Shown here: positions 15,991 to 22,962 of the stretch, piece by piece
Numbering within the stretch: the first letter of the stretch is position 1
Layout: the number at the start of each line of letters is the position of its first letter
Source of the DNA: Mesorhizobium sp. B2-3-12
Lineage (GTDB): Bacteria > Pseudomonadota > Alphaproteobacteria > Rhizobiales > Rhizobiaceae
DNA: 34,560 nt
Assembly: GCF_006442205.1 (NCBI RefSeq)
Contig: NZ_VFVR01000021.1
Location: 1-34,560, forward strand
Reading direction: 5' to 3'
Made by a program: the position numbers and the translations under genes
Notes under the pieces: model-generated
The model's input: the letters and a program-made list of their open reading frames with translations, nothing else
The model's database searches: none
What the model was told of the DNA's origin: nothing

Positions 15991-16400
15991 TCATCGGCAT
16001 CGGCAGCGACCTGATTGACATCAGACGCATCGAGACATCGCTCGAGCGTCATGGCGAGCGCTTCATCCACAGAATCTACACCGAACTGGAACAGGCACGT
16101 TCGGAGAACCGGCGCGCCCGTGCGGCTTCCTACGCCAAGCGCTTTGCCGCCAAGGAGGCTTGCGCCAAGGCACTGGGCACCGGTCTGGCACAGGGCGTGT
16201 TCTGGCGCGACATGGGTGTCGTCAACCTGCCCAGCGGCGCGCCGACCATGGCGCTGACCGGTGGCGCGCTGGCTCGGCTGGAAAAGATCCTGCCCCGAGG
16301 CCATCGGGCAGCGATCCACCTCACCATCACCGATGATTTCCCGCTCGCTCAAGCCTTTGTGATCATAGAGGCGGTCCCGGTCGAAGAAGCGCCACATTGA
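15987..16400 (+). CDS. acpS: Holo-[acyl-carrier-protein] synthase
   Basis: Transfers 4'-phosphopantetheine from CoA to a serine of acyl carrier protein, activating fatty-acid synthesis. The 137 aa contain the AcpS signature GIGSDLIDIRRIE with Mg-binding D8, and RFAAKEACAKALG with the second metal ligand E57. Its length is typical for rhizobial AcpS. ATG 15987 overlaps the DUF2062 stop codon by ATGA. lepB starts 78 bp downstream. The gene is part of the acpS-lepB-rnc-era run. Confidence 0.95.
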   Translation: MIIGIGSDLIDIRRIETSLERHGERFIHRIYTELEQARSENRRARAASYAKRFAAKEACAKALGTGLAQGVFWRDMGVVNLPSGAPTMALTGGALARLEKILPRGHRAAIHLTITDDFPLAQAFVIIEAVPVEEAPH

Positions 16401-16478
16401 TTGCATCTGACGACCGGCATTGACGTTGCCCAGCGCGCGCCGAGACTCTATACCATCCAACGCACAATCGAGGACGAC

Positions 16479-17228
16479 ATGAGCGTGGCTGAAAAATCCC
16501 AGAAGAAATCCGGCGGGCTTGGCGAAACCGTCAGCGTCATCGTCCAGGCGCTTTTGCTCGCCCTGGTCATTCGCACGCTGCTGTTCCAGCCGTTCTCGAT
16601 CCCGTCGGGCTCGATGCGGCCGACGCTTCTGGAAGGCGACTACCTGTTCGTCACCAAATGGTCCTACGGCTATTCACGCTATTCGCTGCCCTTTGGACCG
16701 GACATTTTCTCGGGCCGCATCTGGGGCTCCGAGCCCAAGCGTGGCGACGTGGTGGTGTTCAAGTTCCCGCCGGATCCGTCCGTTGACTATATCAAGCGCG
16801 TCATCGGCCTGCCCGGCGACAAGATCCAGATGAAGGATGGCCAGGTCTTCATCAACGGCGTCGGCGTGCCGCGCGTCAAGACCGGCCAGATCGACAATCC
16901 CGACATCACGGAAAAGGATTATCCGATCGATGTCTATCGCGAGACGCTTCCCGACGGCGTCAGCTACGACACGCTGGACCTGTCGCCGAACTCGATCGGT
17001 GACAACACCCGCAAATTCGACGTGCCCGCCGGCCACTATTTCATGATGGGCGACAACAGGGACAATTCCGCCGACAGCCGCTTCACCGTCGGCTATGTTC
17101 CGGCCGAGAACCTGGTCGGCCGCGCCAACCTGGTCTTCTTCTCGATCGCCGGCAAGGCAAGCCCGCTCGAAATCTGGAAATGGCCGTCGCTGATGCGCGC
17201 TTCGCGCCTGTTCCATTTCGTCAACTAG
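16479..17228 (+). CDS. lepB: Signal peptidase I
   Basis: Inner-membrane serine protease that removes signal peptides from exported proteins such as the porins in this window. The 249 aa from ATG 16479 include a cytoplasmic stub, one transmembrane helix (about 18-36, VSVIVQALLLALVIRTLLF) and a periplasmic catalytic domain. The nucleophile is S45 (SIPSGSMRPTL) and the general base is K106 (YIKRVIGLPGD). The conserved box GDNRDNSADSR lies near residues 194-204. The open frame continues 26 codons upstream to a TTG, but ATG 16479 has a GAGGA ribosome-binding site and gives the standard N terminus. rnc starts 4 bp after the stop. Confidence 0.96.
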   Translation: MSVAEKSQKKSGGLGETVSVIVQALLLALVIRTLLFQPFSIPSGSMRPTLLEGDYLFVTKWSYGYSRYSLPFGPDIFSGRIWGSEPKRGDVVVFKFPPDPSVDYIKRVIGLPGDKIQMKDGQVFINGVGVPRVKTGQIDNPDITEKDYPIDVYRETLPDGVSYDTLDLSPNSIGDNTRKFDVPAGHYFMMGDNRDNSADSRFTVGYVPAENLVGRANLVFFSIAGKASPLEIWKWPSLMRASRLFHFVN

Positions 17229-17232
17229 GGTC

Positions 17233-17946
17233 ATGGCGGCACCAAAACGGTTGACCGCCGATGCGCTCGCCGAAGCGCTCGCGGAACGCACGGGCCATGC
17301 CTTTGCCGACCGCCGGCGCCTGCAGCGTGCTCTTACCCATGCCAGTGCACGGGGCGCCAATGCCGGCACCGACTATGAGCGGTTCGAGTTTCTCGGCGAC
17401 CGGGTTCTTGGTCTTGTTGTCGCCGACATGCTGCTGTCCGCTTTTCCCGACGCGGCGGAAGGCGAGTTGTCGCTGCGGCTCAATGCGCTCGTCAACGCCG
17501 AGGCGCTTTCCGAAATCGCCGAGGATATCGGGCTGCCGGACCTGATCCGGGCCGGATCGGACGTGCGCGGGCTCGAGGGGCGCAAGCGCGTCAACCTGCG
17601 TGCCGATGCATTGGAATCGCTGATTGCCGTGCTTTATCTCGACGGTGGTCTGGAAGCGGCTCGCGCGTTCATCCACAAATACTGGCGGCCGCGTTCGCAG
17701 GCCTCGGGCGCGGCACGCCGCGACGCCAAGACCGAATTGCAGGAATGGGCGCATCAGGCGGCGAGTGCGGTTCCCGCCTATCAGATCGACGGCCGCGAAG
17801 GCCCCGATCACGATCCGCTGTTTACCGTCAGCGTCAGGGTCGGCGCGTTTCAACCGGCAACCGGCAGCGGCCGTTCCAAGCGCGAGGCCGAACAGGCCGC
17901 CGCGGCTGCCCTTCTGTTGCGCGAAGGTGTATGGAACGCAGCATGA
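17233..17946 (+). CDS. rnc: Ribonuclease III
   Basis: Double-strand-specific endoribonuclease that processes rRNA precursors and regulatory RNAs. The 237 aa have an N-terminal RNase III domain with the signature YERFEFLGDRVLGL (48-61) and metal ligands E52, D56, D125 and E128 (ADALESLIAV). A C-terminal double-stranded-RNA-binding domain runs from about 163 to 232 (DAKTELQEWAHQ; SKREAEQAAAAALL). The start ATG 17233 is 4 bp after lepB, and the stop overlaps the era start by ATGA. It is the classic lepB-rnc-era operon, presumably translationally coupled. Confidence 0.96.
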   Translation: MAAPKRLTADALAEALAERTGHAFADRRRLQRALTHASARGANAGTDYERFEFLGDRVLGLVVADMLLSAFPDAAEGELSLRLNALVNAEALSEIAEDIGLPDLIRAGSDVRGLEGRKRVNLRADALESLIAVLYLDGGLEAARAFIHKYWRPRSQASGAARRDAKTELQEWAHQAASAVPAYQIDGREGPDHDPLFTVSVRVGAFQPATGSGRSKREAEQAAAAALLLREGVWNAA

Positions 17947-18863
17947 CAGATATTGAAACTGCTGAAGCCCCTGCCACGCATTCCGGCTTTGTCGCGCTGA
18001 TCGGTGCGCCCAACGCCGGCAAGTCGACGCTGGTCAACCAACTGGTCGGCGCCAAGGTCTCGATCGTCACCCACAAGGTGCAGACGACCCGCGCCATCGT
18101 GCGCGGCATCGCCACGCACGACAACGCGCAGATCGTCTTCGTCGACACGCCGGGCATCTTCAAGCCGAAGCGGCGGCTGGACACGGCGATGGTGACCACC
18201 GCCTGGGGCGGCGCCAAGGATGCCGATATCGTCCTGCTGCTGATCGACGCCGAACGCGGCATCCGTGGCGACGCCGACGCCATCCTCGAACGGCTGAAGG
18301 ACGTGCGCCAGCCGATGGCGCTGATCCTCAACAAGGTCGATCGGGTCAAGCACGAGGCGTTGCTGGCCCTGGCCCTGGCCGCCAACGAGAAAGTGCCGTT
18401 CAAACGCACCTTCATGGTCTCGGCGCTGACCGGTTCCGGCTGTAAGGATCTCCTCGACTATCTGGCGCAGGCGCTGCCGGCCGGCCCCTGGTATTACCCG
18501 GAAGACCAGATTTCCGACCTGCCGATGCGCCAGCTGGCGGCCGAAATCACCCGCGAAAAACTCTATCTCAGGCTGCATCAGGAATTGCCCTATTCCTCGC
18601 ATATCGAGACCGAGAAATGGGAAGAAAAGAAGGACGGCTCGGTGCGCATCGACCAGACCATCTATGTCGAGCGCGACAGCCAGAAAAAGATCGTGCTCGG
18701 CCACAAGGGCGAGACCATCCGTGCCATCGGCCAGGCGGCGCGAATGGAGATATCAGGCATATTGGAGCAGAAAGTGCATCTGTTCCTGTTCGTGAAAGTG
18801 CGCGAAAACTGGGGTGACGATCCCGAACGCTACCGCGAGATGGGGCTGGAGTTTCCGCATTAG
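17943..18863 (+). CDS. era: GTPase Era
   Basis: Essential GTPase that binds the 3' end of 16S rRNA during 30S subunit maturation. It has 306 aa from ATG 17943. G1 is GAPNAGKST (21-29), G2 lies in the KVQTTRAIVRG region, G3 is DTPG (68-71) and G4 is NKVD (130-133). The C-terminal KH domain contains the GHKGETIRAIG loop. The ATG overlaps the rnc stop; another in-frame ATG lies 12 bp upstream inside rnc but is less likely. recO, the usual next gene, is displaced by about 2.7 kb here. Confidence 0.96.
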   Translation: MTDIETAEAPATHSGFVALIGAPNAGKSTLVNQLVGAKVSIVTHKVQTTRAIVRGIATHDNAQIVFVDTPGIFKPKRRLDTAMVTTAWGGAKDADIVLLLIDAERGIRGDADAILERLKDVRQPMALILNKVDRVKHEALLALALAANEKVPFKRTFMVSALTGSGCKDLLDYLAQALPAGPWYYPEDQISDLPMRQLAAEITREKLYLRLHQELPYSSHIETEKWEEKKDGSVRIDQTIYVERDSQKKIVLGHKGETIRAIGQAARMEISGILEQKVHLFLFVKVRENWGDDPERYREMGLEFPH

Positions 18864-18864
18864 G

Positions 18865-18908
18865 GCATGATCCCGAACACGAGGGTCTGTTTTCGGGAAA
18901 GATCATGC
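18865..18908. repeat. Interspersed palindromic repeat after era
   Basis: The ends GCATGATC (18865-18872) and GATCATGC (18901-18908) are perfect reverse complements. The interior contains CCGAA...TTCGG. The organisation (C-rich arm, TGTTTTCGGG, then GATCATGC) resembles the 5706 and 5765 elements (GGTTTTGGGG...GACATGC), so it may be the same family. Its terminal ATG supplies the apparent start codon of the downstream pseudogene. Confidence 0.7.
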
Positions 18909-19788
18909 TTGAGGTCGCGATTGATGTCGCCTTGGTGCGCCGCCTGATTGCCGAGCAATTCCCGCATTGGAAGAATCTTGCGGTCAGGCCGGTTGATTTT
19001 GGCGGCTGTCACAACAGGACCTTTCATCTCGGCGACGAGATGACCGTGCGGTGGCCGAGCGCCCGCCGCTTATTCCCTGCAAGTGGAAAAGGAGCACAGC
19101 TGGCTGCCGAAATTGGCGCCGCTGTTGCCGCTGCCCATACCCGTACCGCTGGCAATGGGCGTTCCGGCCGAGAGCTATCCCTGGCGATGGTCCGTGTATG
19201 GCTGGATCGAGGGGAGACCGCGAAACGGGAACGAATCGCAAATCTGTCGGAATTCGCGGCGGACCTGGCTCGGTTCCTGGCTGCGTTGAAATGCATGGAC
19301 GCGACAGACGGGCCGGCGCCAGGGCAGCACAATTTCTTTCGCGGCGGGCCGCTCACCGTCTAAGACGGCGAGACCATGCAAGCGATCTCGACACTCGGCA
19401 ACCGCATCGATGCCGATGCCGCCACCGCGGTCCGGGAGGTGGCCCTTGCCGCCGCCTGGAAAGGTCCGCCCGTGTGGTTCCATGGCGATGTCAGCCAGGG
19501 CAACCTTTTGGACGAAAAGGCAGGTTGAGCGCGGTGATCGATTTCGGCACCTGCGGTGTCGGCGATCACTCCTGCGACCTGGCAATTGCCTGGACGCTGT
19601 TCGACGGCGAAAGCCGAAACATTTTTCGCGCCAGCATGGCGGCAGATCAAGCGACCTGGGCGCGCGGACGCGGCTGGGCGCTTTGGAAGGCACTGATCAC
19701 CGCCGCCGGACAGATAGAGATCGCGCCAGCCGAGACCGCGGAAGCGTGGCGAGTGGTCGATGCGGTGCTGATCGAGCGCGAGGCGTGA
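18905..19788 (+). pseudogene. Degenerate aminoglycoside/choline-kinase-like phosphotransferase (APH family)
   Basis: Fragments of one kinase-like protein can be joined only by changing frame. The segments are 18905-about 19065 (start ML, through GGCHNRTFHLGDEMTVR), about 19068-19210 (VEKEHSWLPKL to WSVYGWIEG), about 19212-19525 (ETAKRERIANL onward, with the catalytic WFHGDVSQGNLL), and about 19520-19788 (SAVIDFGTCGVGDHSCDLA, ending at TGA). Lesions I infer are an inserted base near 19065, a lost base near 19211, an in-frame TAA at 19361-19363 where Tyr or another codon is expected, and a lost base near 19520. The HGDxxxxN and DFG-like motifs identify the APH fold. The original substrate is unknown, and the name does not imply antibiotic resistance. 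The multiple lesions argue against sequencing error and for long inactivation. Confidence 0.85.
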
Positions 19789-20300
19789 GGCAAAGCGTTC
19801 GCCGCCTGCATTGGACTGAGTTCCGGACGCATCAAGAGTTGCTGCTGGGTGCAATCCTTTGGGGATCCCGCTGGGGTGCGTTGACCGCCGAGCGCCGCCC
19901 ATATTTATCTTAGAGATCTTATGTACGAATAAGAAAATTCCTGGAATCTGTCAGGTATTTCGCGATAATTGCTTTACAACATAAGAATAAATCACACTAT
20001 TATAGAAAATTCGTATAATAACACTGGAATTGCTACATAAAAATGACGATGTGCCATTTGTGCCAGCTTGACGGGTAGGGAGATAGGGCTTGTGTTATTT
20101 GTGCAACACGGATTTAATCTGTGGTCGGAATCCGGCATATTTGTGGAATTGTCATTGAAGGCGGAAGATTGGTGGGTATGTTCGCCGCGAAAACGGGACG
20201 CGGTGCGAGCCTTTTTTCATTGTGGGGGTGAGGCGGGAAAACATATCCGCCAGCCACAATTCAGAAGCCATTTTTCAAACTTGACTGGAGAGGTCAGAAA
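19789..20300. other. 512-bp AT-rich spacer and leader of the second porin
   Basis: The middle (about 19905-20060) is strikingly AT-rich compared with the genome. It holds an inverted repeat TATTATA (19998-20004) and TATAATA (20014-20020). A candidate promoter is TTTACA (19973-19978) with CTATTA 18 bp downstream, and a second is CTTGAC at 20067-20072 with a poor -10. Either would give a long leader before the porin ATG. A GGAGAGG ribosome-binding site lies at about 20286-20292. A 78-codon frame (20068-20304) overlaps the porin start and looks spurious. Confidence 0.55.
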
Positions 20301-21458
20301 ATGAACATCAAGAGCCTCCTTCTCGGCTCAGCCGCGGCTTTGATCGCGGTGTCCGGCGCGCGCGCCGCGGACGCGGTCGTCGTCGCCGAACCGGAACCGG
20401 CCGAATACGTCAAGATCTGCGACGTCTACGGCGCCGGCTACTTCTACATCCCCGGCACCGAAACCTGCCTGCGCATCGGCGGTTACCTCCGCTATGACAT
20501 TGGCGTCGGCGATTCCGGCACGCTGGATGGCGTCAACAACGTTGGCGACCACATGGACGACGGAAACCACGACACCTACTACAAGAACATGCGCTTCACG
20601 CTCCGGACCTATACCGGCCAGGAAACCGAGCTCGGTACGCTGAAGACCTTCACCGAAACCCGCTTCCAGTTCGGCAACTCCTCTGGCGACTACACAGGTG
20701 GCGGCGCCGGCTGGCAGGCCGGCAACAAGACCACCAGCCTCAACTTCGCCTGGATCCAGCTCGGTGGCCTGCGCGTCGGTAAGGATGAAACGGCATACGA
20801 CCAGTTCATCGGTTATGCCGGCAACGTCATCCAGGATACGATCATCCCCTATGGCATCAAGGACACCAATGTCGTCCAGTACTATTTCGACGCTGGCAGC
20901 GGCTTCACGGGCGTGGTCTCGCTCGAAGAAGGCACTGGTGCCAACACGATCGACAGCTATGTTCCGCATGTCGTCGGCGGCTTGAAGTACAAGGGCGACT
21001 GGGGTGCGATCACCGGCGTCGTCGCCTACGACAGCAACTATGAGGAAGTGGCCGGCAAGGTTCGCCTGGATGTCAACGTCACCAAGGAACTGTCGCTGTT
21101 CATCATGGGCGGCTACGGCACGGACGACAACCTCACGGACGACGCCCACAATGCCATCGATGCACATGGCCGTAGCCAGTACAAGCCGTGGGGCGGCAAC
21201 TGGGCCGTCTGGGGTGGCGGTACCTACAAGTTCAACGAGAAGACGTCGTTCAACGTCCAGGCTTCCGCTGACGACGACAAGAACTACGCTCTTGCCGCGA
21301 ACGTCGCCTACACCATCGTCCCGGGCTTCACGATCACGACCGAAGTCGACTGGGATCACTACGGCAACTACGGCAACCCGTCGGTCTACGGCAACTGGTC
21401 CAAGGCCGACAAGAAGGACAGCGTGGGCGGCATCGTCCGCTTCCAGCGCAACTTCTAA
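20301..21458 (+). CDS. Porin (Porin_2 family), complete
   Basis: Outer-membrane trimeric diffusion channel, 385 aa. A classic signal peptide (MNIKSLLLGSAAALIAVSGARA, cleaved before about residue 23-24) is followed by an acidic mature start (DAVVVAEPEPAE). The two conserved cysteines are C40 (KICDVYG) and C55 (ETCLRIGG). The barrel ends in the terminal Phe of FQRNF. It is a close paralogue of the truncated porin at 1-1068; differences cluster in loop-like Gly/Asn/Asp segments (for example after FGNS and before the C terminus, where HYGNYGNPSVYGNW is unique to this copy). A strong terminator follows. The long AT-rich leader suggests environmental or post-transcriptional control, which is inference. 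The similarity to Brucella Omp2 and rhizobial RopA-type porins is from recall. Confidence 0.95.
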   Translation: MNIKSLLLGSAAALIAVSGARAADAVVVAEPEPAEYVKICDVYGAGYFYIPGTETCLRIGGYLRYDIGVGDSGTLDGVNNVGDHMDDGNHDTYYKNMRFTLRTYTGQETELGTLKTFTETRFQFGNSSGDYTGGGAGWQAGNKTTSLNFAWIQLGGLRVGKDETAYDQFIGYAGNVIQDTIIPYGIKDTNVVQYYFDAGSGFTGVVSLEEGTGANTIDSYVPHVVGGLKYKGDWGAITGVVAYDSNYEEVAGKVRLDVNVTKELSLFIMGGYGTDDNLTDDAHNAIDAHGRSQYKPWGGNWAVWGGGTYKFNEKTSFNVQASADDDKNYALAANVAYTIVPGFTITTEVDWDHYGNYGNPSVYGNWSKADKKDSVGGIVRFQRNF

Positions 21459-21480
21459 TCGATCGACTGACCTTACCAGG

Positions 21481-21513
21481 CCGCCCGCAGCGTATTGCTG
21501 CGGGCGGTTTTTA
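21481..21513 (+). terminator. Rho-independent terminator of the second porin
   Basis: A perfect 11-bp stem CCGCCCGCAGC (21481-21491) / GCTGCGGGCGG (21497-21507) with the loop GTATT is followed by TTTTTAT. It lies 22 bp after the porin stop. Confidence 0.92.
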
Positions 21514-21589
21514 TGCGTTGTCGCGAGAGCTGGCACGGGCGCCCGCCCATACCTTGATTTCGCCACCCGATCGGTGAAAAGCTCTGGGC

Positions 21590-22366
21590 ATGGAATGGCG
21601 CGACGAGGGAATCATTCTCGGCACCCGCAAGCATGGCGAAACCAGCGCCATTCTCGAGGTGATGACGCGCGCCCATGGCCGCCATCTCGGCCTCGTGCGC
21701 GGTGGCCGTTCGCGCAAGCAGCAGCCCGTTCTCCAGCCCGGCAATCGCGTCGATCTCTTGTGGCGGGCACGGCTTGACGAGCATCTGGGCACCTTCCAGG
21801 CCGAAGCGATCGAGATGAATGCCGCCCGGCTGATGGACAGTGCCGTCGCCGTCTACGGCCTTCAGACGATGGCGGCGCATCTGCGCCTGCTGCCCGAGCG
21901 CGACGCCCATGGCGGCCTCTACGAGGCGCTTTCGGTGATGATCGTCCATCTCGACGATGCCGATGCCGCCGGCGAACTGGTAGCGCGTTTCGAACTCCTG
22001 ATTCTCGATGAACTCGGCTTTGGCCTCGATCTCAGCCAATGCGCCGCCACCGGCACCAAACAGGATTTGGCCTATGTCTCGCCGAAGTCGGGACGCGCGG
22101 TGTCGCGTGAAGCCGGGGCGCCGTGGCACGACAAGATGCTGGCGCTGCCGGCCTTCCTGCAGCGCGGCTCCGGCCTGCGCGCGGATCGGGCGGCGATCGC
22201 CGACGCCTTCCGCTTGACCGGGTTTTTCTTCACCCGCCACGTCTACGAGCCGCGCGGCATCGAGCAGCCCGACGCCCGCGCCGGCTTTCTTGCGGCGCTG
22301 CGCAAGCACCACGCGACACACCAGCCCATCGCCGTGGAGGACGCGGCCAGGGAAATCGTCAGATGA
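21590..22366 (+). CDS. recO: DNA repair protein RecO
   Basis: Recombination mediator that helps load RecA on SSB-coated single-stranded DNA in the RecFOR pathway. The 258 aa begin with an N-terminal OB fold (MEWRDEGIILGTRKHGETSAILEVMTRAHGRHLGLVRGG) and continue into the helical RecO C-terminal domain (FELLILDELGFGLDLSQCAATG onward). The CxxxC-type zinc site of some RecO proteins is reduced to a single Cys here (SQCAATG), as in many alphaproteobacteria. It starts at ATG 21590. Its TGA overlaps the thioesterase ATG (ATGA at 22363-22366). It normally follows era, but a porin and pseudogene intervene in this genome. Confidence 0.94.
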   Translation: MEWRDEGIILGTRKHGETSAILEVMTRAHGRHLGLVRGGRSRKQQPVLQPGNRVDLLWRARLDEHLGTFQAEAIEMNAARLMDSAVAVYGLQTMAAHLRLLPERDAHGGLYEALSVMIVHLDDADAAGELVARFELLILDELGFGLDLSQCAATGTKQDLAYVSPKSGRAVSREAGAPWHDKMLALPAFLQRGSGLRADRAAIADAFRLTGFFFTRHVYEPRGIEQPDARAGFLAALRKHHATHQPIAVEDAAREIVR

Positions 22367-22881
22367 GTGAGGTCGAACTCTATCCCGGCCGGGTCTCGCC
22401 GCTCGGTCTTGGCACCATTCCTCATGCCGACATCCTGGAATACACCGGCCTGGAATTGCTGCAGCGAATCATCGACGGCAAATACCCGGCGCCGCCGATC
22501 TCCTTCCAGCTCAGCTTCGCGCTGACCGAAGTATCGGAAGGCCGCGCCGTGTTCCGGGGCATGCCGAACGAACGTCATCTCAACCCGTTGGGGGGCGTGC
22601 ATGGCGGCTGGGCCGCGACGCTGCTCGATTCGGCCTTGGGCTGCGCCGTGCAGACGTTGCTCGAAAAGGGCGAGGCCTACACGACGGCGGAGTTCAAGGT
22701 GAACCTCACGCGGCCGATCACACCCGGGACCGGCGAAGTCGTTTGCGAAGGCAAGGTGGTCCACAAGGGCCGCACGCTTGCCGTTTCGGAAGCAACGCTG
22801 AAGGATGCCGGCGGCAAACTGCTGGCTTTCGGCACCGAGACATGTTCGATATTTCCAGCCGCCAATCTGGCGGCACGTTGA
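22363..22881 (+). CDS. Hotdog-fold thioesterase (PaaI family)
   Basis: Predicted acyl-CoA thioesterase of 172 aa. The hotdog core includes the PaaI-type motif NPLGGVHGGWAATLLDSALGCAV (about 74-96), in which the HGG loop and the following Asp form the active site, then YTTAEFKVNLTRPITPGTGEV and the C-terminal strand GKLLAFGTETCSIF. Substrates of this family range from phenylacetyl-CoA to medium-chain acyl-CoA, and which applies here is unknown. The start codon overlaps the recO stop, so translation is probably coupled, although no functional link with recombination is known. Confidence 0.9.
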   Translation: MSEVELYPGRVSPLGLGTIPHADILEYTGLELLQRIIDGKYPAPPISFQLSFALTEVSEGRAVFRGMPNERHLNPLGGVHGGWAATLLDSALGCAVQTLLEKGEAYTTAEFKVNLTRPITPGTGEVVCEGKVVHKGRTLAVSEATLKDAGGKLLAFGTETCSIFPAANLAAR

Positions 22882-22962
22882 GTTTTCAGCCGTTTGGCCG
22901 CCGCATTTGAATGTCAGTGAGACGAACGTCAGTGAAGACTGGCCTGGTTTGGGGGAACCGCC

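Noticed and set aside
18905..19788. Functional aminoglycoside resistance gene
   Set aside because: Frame is broken at several points and the kinase fold alone does not show antibiotic substrates.
20068..20304. 78-codon frame in the porin leader
   Set aside because: It has no recognisable domain, its composition is unlike its neighbours, and its end overlaps the porin start; a leader is the simpler reading.
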